This document shows positions 42,833 to 51,440 of a stretch of DNA of 64,000 nucleotides, one piece after another; the stretch's first letter is position 1, and each line of letters begins with the position of its first letter. The notes under the pieces are model-generated. The model ran no database searches. It was given only the letters and a program-made list of their open reading frames with translations, and was not told the origin of the DNA. A program made the position numbers and the translations under genes. The stretch comes from Paraplanobispora takensis (GTDB lineage: Bacteria; Actinomycetota; Actinomycetes; Streptosporangiales; Streptosporangiaceae): the NCBI RefSeq assembly GCF_016863195.1, contig NZ_BOOK01000050.1, positions 1 to 64,000 of the forward strand, given 5' to 3'.

Positions 42833-43984
42833 ATGATGACAGGTGACTTCTATGACTACTTCGAACTGCTCGGCGACGACGAGAAGGAGATCGTCCTTCG
42901 CGTGCGCGAGTTCATGGCGGAGAAGGTCGCGCCCATCGCCGACGAGGCGTGGACCAACGCCAGGTTCCCCCACCACCTGATCCCGGAGTTCGCCAAGCTC
43001 GACGTCGCGGGCCTGGCGTACCGGGGGGCGCGGAGCCTGCTGACCGGGTTCGTGGTGCTGGAGATGAACCGGGTGGACCCCTCGATGGGCACGTTCTTCG
43101 GCGTGCACAACGGATTGGCGATGGGCAGCATCCACCGGCTCGGCTCCGGGGAGCAGCGCGAGCGGTGGCTGGAGCCGATGGCGGCCATGGAGAAGATCGG
43201 CGCCTTCGCCCTGACCGAGCCCGAGGGCGGCTCCGACGTCGCGGCCGGGCTGCGCACGACGGCGCGGCGCGAGGGCGAGGTGTGGGTGCTCAACGGGGCC
43301 AAGCGCTGGATCGGCAACGCGACCTTCGCCGACCTGGTCGTCGTGTGGGCCAAGGACGAGGCCGACGGTCAGGTCAAGGGCTTCCTGGTGGAGAAGGGGA
43401 CGCCGGGGTTCACCGCCACGAAGATCGAGAACAAGATCGCCCTGCGGACGGTGCAGAACGCCGACATCACCCTCACCAACTGCCTCGTCCCCGAGACCAA
43501 CCGGCTGCAGGACGCGAACGGCTTCCGCGACACCGCCACGATCCTGCGCCAGACCCGCGGCGGCGTGGCCTGGCAGGCGGTGGGCTGCATGATGGGCGCC
43601 TACGAGCGCGCCCTGTCCTACGCCAAGGAGCGCGAGCAGTTCGGCCGCCCCATCGCCGGATTCCAGCTGGTCCAGGACCTGCTGGTACGCATGCTGGGCA
43701 ACGTCACCTGCTCGCTGGGCATGGTCGTACGGCTGGCGCAGCTGCAGGACGCGGGCGTCTACAAGGACGAGCACTCGGCGATGGCCAAGGCCTTCTGCAC
43801 CGCGCGCATGCGCGAGGCCGTGGGCTGGGGCCGGGAGATCATGGCCGGCAACGGGATCGTCCTGGACTACGGCATGGGCCGGTTCGTGGCCGACTCCGAG
43901 GCGATCTACTCCTACGAGGGGACCCGGGAGATCAACAGCCTGATCGTGGGCCGGGCGATCACCGGCGTCGGCGCCTTCGTCTGA
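42833..43984 (+). CDS. Acyl-CoA dehydrogenase (glutaryl-CoA dehydrogenase-like)
   Basis: A 383-residue flavoprotein of normal family size. FAD and substrate motifs are FALTEPEGGSDVAAGL and KRWIGNATFADLVVVWAK. The C-terminal catalytic region has DYGMGRFVADSEAIYSYEGT, with the Glu of the YEGT motif as the catalytic base position, and the arrangement resembles glutaryl-CoA dehydrogenases. ATG 42833 has AGGGGGCGGC upstream. It appears monocistronic. The exact acyl chain is not predictable. Confidence 0.88.
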   Translation: MMTGDFYDYFELLGDDEKEIVLRVREFMAEKVAPIADEAWTNARFPHHLIPEFAKLDVAGLAYRGARSLLTGFVVLEMNRVDPSMGTFFGVHNGLAMGSIHRLGSGEQRERWLEPMAAMEKIGAFALTEPEGGSDVAAGLRTTARREGEVWVLNGAKRWIGNATFADLVVVWAKDEADGQVKGFLVEKGTPGFTATKIENKIALRTVQNADITLTNCLVPETNRLQDANGFRDTATILRQTRGGVAWQAVGCMMGAYERALSYAKEREQFGRPIAGFQLVQDLLVRMLGNVTCSLGMVVRLAQLQDAGVYKDEHSAMAKAFCTARMREAVGWGREIMAGNGIVLDYGMGRFVADSEAIYSYEGTREINSLIVGRAITGVGAFV

Positions 43985-44136
43985 GGCGGGTCCCACCCGG
44001 GCGATCGAGGCGTTCAGGCATCCCGCCGTCCCGGGAGCGCCGGCCTCGCCCGCTGGAACGAGGAGGCCGGTGAGGTCGCGGATCCGGGAATGTGACCGGC
44101 GTCACCGCCCGGGCCGCGAACCCTCCGGGACGGCCG

Positions 44137-44667
44137 GTGATCCAAAACGGTGTGAGACACACATTCCGCACCCTGATCGCGACCGGCGCCGCCGCGGCCG
44201 CCGTGCTGTCGGGCACCGCCGCTCACGCCGCGACGATTCCGGACTTCAAGAAGCCGAAGATCTTCGGCACGACCTTCCAGGCCGATCCCGGTCACGACTT
44301 CACCAAGGGCATCCACTCCCGCCGCGACGGCATCCTCCGCGGCTGGATCACCGCGGTGCGCGGCCGGGTCGCCGAGTACGAGCCGATCCGCTGGAAGCGG
44401 GACAAGCACACCGAGGGTTACTTCGTCGGCCCGCCCGAGGGCGACGTGCGCGCCTACGCCTCCCCCTTCGCCTCCGGTGTGCGCTATCTCAGCGCCTACG
44501 GATGCACGAGCGCCGGCGGCCTGACGGTCGACCGGCGCACCGGGCTGGGCGCCAAGCGCTGCTCCGGGAGCACGCTGATCAAGCGGGTCGAGAACGAGAA
44601 GCGACCGGCGCTCATCACGGTGTACCGCGGCAAGATCGTCCAGGTTCAGGAGATCTACACCCCCTGA
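44137..44667 (+). CDS. Secreted hypothetical protein
   Basis: A 176-residue exported protein. A signal peptide (RHTFRTLIATGAAAAAVL, cut near TAAHA-ATIPD) leads to a mature domain of ~140 residues with two cysteines (YGCTSAGG and KRCSGST) about 20 residues apart. I recognise no family. GTG 44137 has GGGA six bases upstream; GTG 44152 would also give a working signal peptide. It converges with the sulfotransferase gene, 27 bases between stops. Confidence 0.75.
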   Translation: MIQNGVRHTFRTLIATGAAAAAVLSGTAAHAATIPDFKKPKIFGTTFQADPGHDFTKGIHSRRDGILRGWITAVRGRVAEYEPIRWKRDKHTEGYFVGPPEGDVRAYASPFASGVRYLSAYGCTSAGGLTVDRRTGLGAKRCSGSTLIKRVENEKRPALITVYRGKIVQVQEIYTP

Positions 44668-44694
44668 TGCCGGTGACGCCCGGCTCCGGCGCCG

Positions 44695-45384
44695 TCAGCG
44701 CCCGAGCAGGATCAGCCGCAACCGCCTGCGGGGCCGCTTGCGCCGGAACGCCGCACGCTCGTTGACCTGGGGAAAAGGGGCCTCCGGGACGGGGAGCGCG
44801 AGGAAGGCGCACAGCGGCCCCCAGCCCTGCCGGACGTCGAAGACCAGCAGCCGGTCGGGCGGGATCGCGGCCTTCACCTCGGCGACGTGCCGCTCGAAGA
44901 CCGCCAGGACGTGGGCGCGGTCGTCGATGCGGCCGTCGAAGACGCGGTCCATGACGGTCGCCCTGGCCATGCGCGGGTAGAGCGCGAAGTCCGGGGCCCG
45001 CCACGCCACCAGCCGGCGCGTGATCCTGCGGTGCAGGGGCATCGGCCGCCGCTCCGCCAGGGCGCTTTCGAAGACGGTCTCGCTGACGCTGTCGTACCAC
45101 CGGTCCGGGTCGCGGACGGTGAGGACGACCTTCGCGCCGGGATAGTGCTCGGCCAGCTCCCGCCAGTACGCCGCGGCGGGCCAGTCCACCGCCGCCGGGA
45201 ACCCGTCGAACACCTCCTCCCAGTCCCGGCTGCGCCCCTCGCCGACGTCGAGCCACTGGCGGACCCGGTACGGCTGCGCGATGACCGTGGACATGTGATA
45301 GCAGGGGCCGTACCCCAGCATCTCCAGCGCCGCCTTCAGCGACGCCGTACCGGTCCTGCCGAAACCCGCGCCGATCACCTTCAC
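44695..45384 (-). CDS. Sulfotransferase-family protein
   Basis: A 229-residue protein with the P-loop for PAPS phosphate (GFGRTGTASLKAAL) at the N-terminus and the 3'-phosphate-binding segment (VVLTVRDPDRWYDSVSETVF). It belongs to the eukaryote-like/actinobacterial sulfotransferase family whose substrates are mostly unknown. GTG 45384 is preceded by GGAGG six bases away, deciding the start; the frame is open upstream. It diverges from the ligase-oxidase operon and could modify its product. Confidence 0.82.
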   Translation of the reverse strand: MKVIGAGFGRTGTASLKAALEMLGYGPCYHMSTVIAQPYRVRQWLDVGEGRSRDWEEVFDGFPAAVDWPAAAYWRELAEHYPGAKVVLTVRDPDRWYDSVSETVFESALAERRPMPLHRRITRRLVAWRAPDFALYPRMARATVMDRVFDGRIDDRAHVLAVFERHVAEVKAAIPPDRLLVFDVRQGWGPLCAFLALPVPEAPFPQVNERAAFRRKRPRRRLRLILLGR

Positions 45385-45611
45385 CTGAACCTCCGCAGGG
45401 CGTCCGGGCCCGCGGGCCGGGAGGGTCTCGCGCCGTGCCCGCTCCCGGACTCCGGGCGGCACGTCTCTGATCCGTCTCTGATCCGCGCCGTCTACCGTCG
45501 AGTCAACCGACAATCCGGTTATATGCCGACATGTCGTGACGCGCCTATGGCAACCGGCCGCGGATCCCCGAGGATGCCGCGGCGACCCGCCCGCGACCAG
45601 AGGAGCCGATC

Positions 45612-47189
45612 ATGCCCAGTCCGCGGCCAGAGGAAGCGATCGCGCGCGGCCCCGCCGATCCCCCCTTCCCCCACCCGCTGCTGGAGTCGCTGCGCAACGC
45701 GCCCGACAGCGCGGCTTTCGAGCACGGGCCCCGGACCGTCTCACGGGGCGAGCTGCTGGAGACGATACGGCGCCTGGCGGGGGCGATGCGCGGGGCCGGT
45801 CTGGGTCCCGGCCGCGCCCTGGCCGTCCGCACCGCCCTGACGCCGGAGGCGTTCGCCGCCCACATGGCCGCGCACGCGCTGGGCTGCCGCGTCGTGGGCG
45901 TGCGCCCCGGCTATCCCGCCGGGCAGCTCGCCCACGTCCTCGGCACGGGGATCGACGCCCTCCTGCTCGATGCGTCCACCCTCACCCCGGAGCTGCCGGC
46001 GGCCGCCGGGCCGGTCGCGGTGCTGTCCCTCGGACCCGCCGGTCCCGGTGCGGCCGACCTGCTGGCCGTACCGGACGACGGCAGTCCCCTGGCCGTCACC
46101 GCCCGTCCGGACGACGTGGCCGCCCTGACCTTCACCAGCGGCAGCACCGGGCGGCCCAAGGGATGCGCGATCACCTACCGGGCGCTGAGCGCGCACTGGG
46201 CGTGGCAGCCCCGGGCGTGGTCCCCGGTCGCCGCCGCCTTCGCCCGCGACTTCGAGCGTTACCTGCTGTTCGGCACCCTGGCCAGCATGGTGGTCCTGGA
46301 GTTCCTGGCCCCGTGCCTGCTGGGCGGCGGCACCGCGGTGATCCCCGAGGAGGACGGACGGCCGCTGTTCCCGTACGCGATCGAGCGCCACCGGATCACC
46401 GGCTCCATCATCACCGTCCCCCGGCTGGGCCGGATGCTCGGCCTGCTGCGGACCGAGCCGGTCGACGTCGGCAGCCTGCGCGCGCTGATGGTCTCCGGAT
46501 CGCCGATCAGCCCGCGCCGGCTGGCGGCGGCGGCCGACCTGCTGGGGCCCGTGGTCTACCAGGGATACGGCCAGACCGAGGCCGGATCGATCTCGATGCT
46601 CACCCCCGCCGACATCGCCCGGGGACCGGAACGCGTGCTGGCCTCGGTCGGCCGCCCGCATCCGGGCGTCGAGATCAGCGTCCGGGACGGGGACGGCCGG
46701 CAGGCGGCCCCGGGGACGACCGGCGAGATCCACGTGCGCAGCCCGTACGTGATGGCGGGTTACTGGGGGCGGCCCGAGGAGACCCGCGACACCCTGCGCG
46801 AGGGCTGGCTGCGCACCCGCGACCTCGGCCGCCTGGACGGGGAGGGCCTGCTGTACCTGACCGGCCGCACCCGGGACGTGATCATGGTCAACGCGATGGT
46901 GGTCTACGCCGGCCCGATCGAGCAGGTGCTGGCCGGTCATCCCGACGTGGAGGAGGCGTACGTGGCCGGGGCGCCGGACGAGCGCACCGGGGAGGCCGTC
47001 CACGCCTTCGTCGTGGCGGCCCCCGGCCGGGTCCCGGACCGCGACGCGCTGGCCGCGCTGGTCCGCGCCGAGCTCGGCGAGGACAGCGTCCCCCTGACGG
47101 TCACCACGGTGCCCGGCGTCCCGCTCGCCCCCGGCGGCAAGCCGGACAAACGCGCCCTGCTGGAGCGGTACGCGAGCCCGGCGCCCTGA
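45612..47189 (+). CDS. Adenylate-forming ligase (acyl/aryl-CoA synthetase type)
   Basis: A 525-residue ANL-superfamily enzyme. It has the P-loop FTSGSTGRPKG, the A5 motif YGQTEAGS, TRDLGRLDGEG with the hinge (LTGRTRDVIMVN) and the C-terminal lysine in PGGKPDKR. It activates a carboxylic acid with ATP, then forms a thioester, probably with CoA because no carrier protein gene is nearby. AGAGGAGCC precedes ATG 45612. It begins a plus-strand run of oxidative enzymes and so probably primes the pathway's acid substrate. Confidence 0.88.
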   Translation: MPSPRPEEAIARGPADPPFPHPLLESLRNAPDSAAFEHGPRTVSRGELLETIRRLAGAMRGAGLGPGRALAVRTALTPEAFAAHMAAHALGCRVVGVRPGYPAGQLAHVLGTGIDALLLDASTLTPELPAAAGPVAVLSLGPAGPGAADLLAVPDDGSPLAVTARPDDVAALTFTSGSTGRPKGCAITYRALSAHWAWQPRAWSPVAAAFARDFERYLLFGTLASMVVLEFLAPCLLGGGTAVIPEEDGRPLFPYAIERHRITGSIITVPRLGRMLGLLRTEPVDVGSLRALMVSGSPISPRRLAAAADLLGPVVYQGYGQTEAGSISMLTPADIARGPERVLASVGRPHPGVEISVRDGDGRQAAPGTTGEIHVRSPYVMAGYWGRPEETRDTLREGWLRTRDLGRLDGEGLLYLTGRTRDVIMVNAMVVYAGPIEQVLAGHPDVEEAYVAGAPDERTGEAVHAFVVAAPGRVPDRDALAALVRAELGEDSVPLTVTTVPGVPLAPGGKPDKRALLERYASPAP

Positions 47190-47205
47190 ACGGCCCGCTC
47201 TGATA

Positions 47206-47218
47206 ATTCTCTGAGAAT
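47206..47218. promoter_or_regulatory. Perfect 13-bp palindrome upstream of FAD oxidoreductase
   Basis: ATTCTC-T-GAGAAT lies in a short AT-richer gap between the ligase and the FAD oxidoreductase. It may be an operator or internal promoter element. Confidence 0.4.
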
Positions 47219-47273
47219 GCCCCGCCACCATTGCGGTTGAAGGTTCAATCACATCGTCGTGACGGAGGTTCCC

Positions 47274-48845
47274 GTGCCGGACAACGACGTCCTGGACTAT
47301 CTGGTGATCGGCGCCGGCCCGGCGGGACTGCAGCTGGGGTACTTCCTCGGCCGGGCGGGGCGCAGCTATCTGATCCTGGAGGCGGGTCCCGCGCCGGGCA
47401 TGTTCTTCCGGACCTTCCCGCGCCACCGCAGGCTCATCTCGATCAACAAGAGGCACACCGGATGGCACGACCCGGAGCTCAACCTCCGGATGGACTGGAA
47501 CTCGCTGCTGTCGGACGACCCGGACCTGCTGTTCACCCGCTACAGCGACCGCTACTTCCCCGACGCCGGCGACATGGTCCGCTATCTCGCCGACTACGCC
47601 GGCGCCTGCGCTCTGCGCGTCGCCTGCGACACGCGGGCCGTCCGCATCGCCCGCGCGCCCGGCGCGGGCCCGTTCCGGGTGACCGACCAGCGCGGCCGGA
47701 CGCGTGAGGCGCGGCGGCTGGTCGTCGCCACCGGGGTCACCCGGCCCAACGTCCCGCCGATCCCGGGCGTCGAGACCGCCGAGCTGTACGGCACCGCCTC
47801 CACCGATCCGGCCGACTACACCGACCTGCGCGTGCTCGTCGTCGGCAAGGGGAACTCGGGCTTCGAGACGGCCGACAACCTCGTCGAGACGGCGGCGGTG
47901 ATCCACGTCGCCGGGCCGCGCTCCGTCCGGATGGCGTGGCGGACGCACTACGTCGGGCACCTGCGCGCGGTCAACAACGGCCTGCTCGACACCTACCAGC
48001 TCAAGTCCCAGAACGCGCTGCTGGACGGCGAGGTCAGGCGCATCGAGCGGCAGGCCGACGGCTCCTACCTGGTGACGGTGAGCTTCGTCCGCGCCGAGGA
48101 GGTCACCAAGGACATCCCCTACGACCGGGTGATCGTCTGCACCGGCTTCCGGTTCGACGCCTCGATCTTCGACGCCGGGTGCCGGCCGGAGCTGGCGATC
48201 GGGGACAGGTTCCCCGCGCTGACCCCCGCCTACGAGTCGGTCGACGTCCCCGGCCTGCACTTCGCCGGGACGCTGACGCAGTCGCGCGACTTCAAGCACG
48301 GCACCAGCGGGTTCATCCACGGTTTCCGGTACGGCGTGCGCGCGCTGCACCGCATCCTGGAGCAGCGGCACCACGGCGTCCCGTGGCCCGGCCGCGAGCT
48401 GCCCGCCGAGCCGGGAGCGCTGGCGGCCGCGGTGCTGGAGCGGGTCAACCGCTCCTCGGCGCTGTGGCAGCAGTTCGGCCTGCTGGCCGACGTCGTCGTC
48501 CTCGGCGGCGACGGTACGGCGCGCTATCTGGAGGAGGTCCCGGTCGGCCTGCAGGGACCGCCGGTCGGCGACGGCGGCCACTTCGCGATCACGCTGGAGT
48601 ACGGGCCGGACCACGACAAGGCCGACCCCTTCGACGTCTCGGTCGGCCGGATCCGGCAGAGCGACGCCGGGCGTGCGGACGAGGGCCACTACCTGCATCC
48701 GGTGGTGCGGCACCACCGGCCGGGGGCGCCGACGGCGGTGCACCACGTCACCGAGAACCTGGAGAACGAGTGGACCTCCCGGGAGGTCCACCTCGAACCG
48801 CTCCGGGCCTTCTTCGCCCGCCGGACCGCCCCGATCCCGGCATGA
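47274..48845 (+). CDS. FAD/NAD(P)-dependent flavoprotein oxidoreductase
   Basis: A 523-residue two-dinucleotide flavoprotein: an FAD site (VIGAGPAGLQLGYFLG) at the N-terminus and an NAD(P) site (VVGKGNSGFETADNL) near the middle, with a VVATGVTRPN-type linker. This build resembles flavin-containing monooxygenases and the FOXRED2-like group. GTG 47274 follows GGAGG at ideal spacing; GTG 47259 does not. A C-terminal ~140 residues extend beyond the usual fold. It probably N- or C-oxygenates a pathway intermediate. Confidence 0.82.
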   Translation: MPDNDVLDYLVIGAGPAGLQLGYFLGRAGRSYLILEAGPAPGMFFRTFPRHRRLISINKRHTGWHDPELNLRMDWNSLLSDDPDLLFTRYSDRYFPDAGDMVRYLADYAGACALRVACDTRAVRIARAPGAGPFRVTDQRGRTREARRLVVATGVTRPNVPPIPGVETAELYGTASTDPADYTDLRVLVVGKGNSGFETADNLVETAAVIHVAGPRSVRMAWRTHYVGHLRAVNNGLLDTYQLKSQNALLDGEVRRIERQADGSYLVTVSFVRAEEVTKDIPYDRVIVCTGFRFDASIFDAGCRPELAIGDRFPALTPAYESVDVPGLHFAGTLTQSRDFKHGTSGFIHGFRYGVRALHRILEQRHHGVPWPGRELPAEPGALAAAVLERVNRSSALWQQFGLLADVVVLGGDGTARYLEEVPVGLQGPPVGDGGHFAITLEYGPDHDKADPFDVSVGRIRQSDAGRADEGHYLHPVVRHHRPGAPTAVHHVTENLENEWTSREVHLEPLRAFFARRTAPIPA

Positions 48846-48858
48846 CGGGCGGGGCGGG

Positions 48859-49983
48859 ATGGACACCCTGGCGCCGGGCACCCTGCGCGAGTTCGAGGCC
48901 GCGGCCCGCGCCCGCCTCGACCCGGCGCACTACGACTACTTCGCCGGCGGGGCCGGCGACGAGGTGACCCTGCGGGCCAACGAGGCCGCGTTCGAGCGGC
49001 TGACGCTGCTGCCGCGCGTGCTGCGCGGCGGCGCGAAACTCCGGACCGGCGTGACCCTGCTCGGTTGCCGCGCGGCCGTGCCCGTGCTGGTGGCGCCGAC
49101 CGCCTTCCACCGGCTCGCCGACCCCGAGGGCGAGCGGGCCACGGCGCGGGCGGCCGCCGCCGCCGAGACGATCATGATCGTGAGCATGGCCGCCACCGTC
49201 GCCGTCGAGGACGTGGCCGCGGCGGCGCCGGGGGCCCGGCTGTGGTTCCAGCTCTACCTCCAGCCGGACATGGCCTTCACCGAGAGGCTCGTCCGGCGCG
49301 CCGAGGCGGCCGGCTGCGCGGCGCTGGTCGTCACGGTGGACTCGCCGGTCCTGGGCCTGCGGGACCGTGACCGGCGCAACGGCTTCCTGGACCTGCCGCC
49401 GGGCCTGTACTGCGAGAACATGCGCGACGGCGGGCGGGTGCGGCCGGTCGTCCTGTCCCCGGAGATCACCTGGGAGCACATCGGCCTGCTCCGGGAGATG
49501 ACGGCGCTGCCGATCGCGCTCAAGGGCGTCCTGCACCCCGCCGACGCGCGCCTGGCGCTCGACCACGGCGTGGCGGCGCTGCTGGTCTCCAACCACGGCG
49601 GCCGTCAGCTCGACGCCGTCCCCGCCGCCGTCGACGCGCTGCCGGAGATCGCCGCCGCCGTCGGCGGAGCCGTACCCGTGCTGCTGGACGGAGGCGTGCG
49701 CCGCGGCACCGACGTCCTGAAGGCGCTGGCGCTGGGCGCGGACGCGGTCGCGGTCGGCCGCCCGGTGGTCTGGGGCCTGGCGGCCGGCGGCGAGCGGGGC
49801 GCGGCCCGGGTGCTCGGCCTGCTCCGCGAGGAGATCGAGCACGCGCTCACCCTGTGCGGCTGCACCTCGATCCACGACCTCGGCCCGGACATGGTGCGCG
49901 TCCACGGCGCGGGACCGGGCACGGCGCGCGTCCGCGACCCGGGACCGGACGGCGGGCCCGGCGCGGCGTGGCGGTCACGGTGA
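48859..49983 (+). CDS. FMN-dependent 2-hydroxy-acid oxidase/dehydrogenase
   Basis: A 374-residue TIM-barrel FMN enzyme. The family motifs are HYDYFAGGAGDE, VLVAPTAFHRL, the FMN Lys in PIALKGVL and the catalytic SNHGGRQLD. Relatives include lactate and glycolate oxidases, mandelate dehydrogenase and the hydroxymandelate oxidases of antibiotic pathways. It oxidises an alpha-hydroxy acid to the keto acid. GGGCGGG directly precedes ATG 48859, 13 bases after the upstream stop, and its stop overlaps the P450 start (GTGA). A Gly/Pro/Arg-rich tail is unusual. Confidence 0.87.
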   Translation: MDTLAPGTLREFEAAARARLDPAHYDYFAGGAGDEVTLRANEAAFERLTLLPRVLRGGAKLRTGVTLLGCRAAVPVLVAPTAFHRLADPEGERATARAAAAAETIMIVSMAATVAVEDVAAAAPGARLWFQLYLQPDMAFTERLVRRAEAAGCAALVVTVDSPVLGLRDRDRRNGFLDLPPGLYCENMRDGGRVRPVVLSPEITWEHIGLLREMTALPIALKGVLHPADARLALDHGVAALLVSNHGGRQLDAVPAAVDALPEIAAAVGGAVPVLLDGGVRRGTDVLKALALGADAVAVGRPVVWGLAAGGERGAARVLGLLREEIEHALTLCGCTSIHDLGPDMVRVHGAGPGTARVRDPGPDGGPGAAWRSR

Positions 49984-51440
49984 ACGCGCCGGGCAGGGCG
50001 GTGGCGGCGGCGCTCGCCGCGTCCGCGGCGGTGAGCCTGCCGTGGTGGCTGCCCGGCAGGATCGTGGCGCTGCGCATGCGCCTGTTCGCCCGCGTCAACG
50101 GGGACGAGGGCATCCCCGTCCCCGGTGACCTGGTGGGCGTCGAGCGTTTCACCGAGGTCTACTCCCACCCGGCGGCCGGGGGCAGGAGCCGGGGGGCCGC
50201 GCTGTCGGACCTGTTCTGGTACTGGCTCTCACCCGGCGCCGAGGTGCACCAGGAGCACCTGGAGGCGGGCGGGCGCTACGACGAGGTCGCCCGCGCCACG
50301 CGCGGTTTCCTGGCCGTGCCGCGGGCGGAGGCCGAGGAGCTCGCCCGCCGCTGCGTGGCCCGGGCCCTGCCGGAAGTGCGGGGGCCGGACGGGCGGGGGC
50401 CGGAGGCACGGGGGACGGTCCGGTTGCGCGATCTGATGATGCCGGTCTGGGCGGAGTTCGCCTACGAGCTCGTCTTCGGCGAACGCTGCCCGCGGGCGGC
50501 GCGCGACCTGATCACCGCCGGTGCCGGCGACGTCGTCACCGCCCTGAAGTGCTGCGGGCTGCGGCACATGGACCGGCGCGACCGGCTGACCCGCTATCTC
50601 CTCGGCCGCCTGCCCGAGGTGCGGCGCCCCCTGCCGGCCGGGCTGACGGACCGGGAACGGGCGCTGTACCTGCAGGGCGTCTTCTTCACCACCGCGGTCG
50701 TCCAGCTGTCGGAGGCCGTGGCGCACCTGCTGATGGTCCTGGCGCAGCACCCGGACTCGCAGGCCAGGGTGCACGCGGGCGACGCACGCCACCTCGACCT
50801 GGTGATGGCGGAGACGCTGCGGCTCTATCCGCTCTTCGGCGTCGCCCACCGCATCACCACCGGCGCCATCCCGCTCGACGGGCGCACGACGATCCCGGCC
50901 GGCTCGGTGCTGTGCTTCGACTACCCCGCCTTCCACCGCTCGGGCCCGGCCGATCCCGGCCGATTCGACCCTGGCCGATTCGACCCCGATCGTTCCGGCC
51001 CCGATCGTTCCGGCCCCGATCGTTCCGGCCCCGGCCGGTCCGCGGCCGGGGAGCCCAACCACATCCCGTTCGGCGTGGCCGCCAACCGCCCCTGCCCGGC
51101 CTGGCGGCTGGCGCCGATCGTCATGCGCGTCGCGGCCCTGGAGGTCCTGCGCAGGTACGCCCTCGCCTCCACCGCCTCCCACACCCGGTCCCTGCCCAAC
51201 CGCGGGCCGTGCCTGCTGACCCCCCGGGGCGCCGCCGTACGGCCCGGCCGCCGCGCGGTACTGCTGCTGTCCATGCGGGTCCGCGACCGCTGGGAGGACC
51301 TCTGGCGCAGCCTCCTGCAACTCGTCCTCGGCACCTACATGGTCTGGGACGCGCGCCGCCAGCGGCTGTGCGAGCGCCACTTCGCGGGCGCCGCACCCCC
51401 GGGCCGAACCTCTGACGGAGACAAGCCATGCCCGCTCTGA
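49980..51440 (+). CDS. Cytochrome P450 with expanded meander repeat
   Basis: A 486-residue P450. It has the K-helix ExxR (ETLRLYP), the heme loop PFGVAANRPCPAW with the Cys thiolate, and a Cys-proximal Arg. The I-helix acid-alcohol pair is not obvious, so oxygen activation may be unusual. The N-terminal hydrophobic stretch (AALAASAAVSLPWWL) is odd for a bacterial P450. Just before the heme loop the family PxRF meander is multiplied into DPGRF/DPGRF/DPDRS/GPDRS/GPDRS/GPGRS. GTG 49980 overlaps the preceding stop by four bases. Confidence 0.85.
   Translation: MNAPGRAVAAALAASAAVSLPWWLPGRIVALRMRLFARVNGDEGIPVPGDLVGVERFTEVYSHPAAGGRSRGAALSDLFWYWLSPGAEVHQEHLEAGGRYDEVARATRGFLAVPRAEAEELARRCVARALPEVRGPDGRGPEARGTVRLRDLMMPVWAEFAYELVFGERCPRAARDLITAGAGDVVTALKCCGLRHMDRRDRLTRYLLGRLPEVRRPLPAGLTDRERALYLQGVFFTTAVVQLSEAVAHLLMVLAQHPDSQARVHAGDARHLDLVMAETLRLYPLFGVAHRITTGAIPLDGRTTIPAGSVLCFDYPAFHRSGPADPGRFDPGRFDPDRSGPDRSGPDRSGPGRSAAGEPNHIPFGVAANRPCPAWRLAPIVMRVAALEVLRRYALASTASHTRSLPNRGPCLLTPRGAAVRPGRRAVLLLSMRVRDRWEDLWRSLLQLVLGTYMVWDARRQRLCERHFAGAAPPGRTSDGDKPCPL
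50952..51041 (+). repeat. 15-bp tandem repeats in the P450 meander
   Basis: Six 15-base units encode five-residue copies (DPGRF, DPGRF, DPDRS, GPDRS, GPDRS, GPGRS). Three middle units are nearly identical at DNA level (GATCGTTCCGGCCCC). A normal P450 has a single PxRF here, so the segment arose by tandem duplication. Confidence 0.85.
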
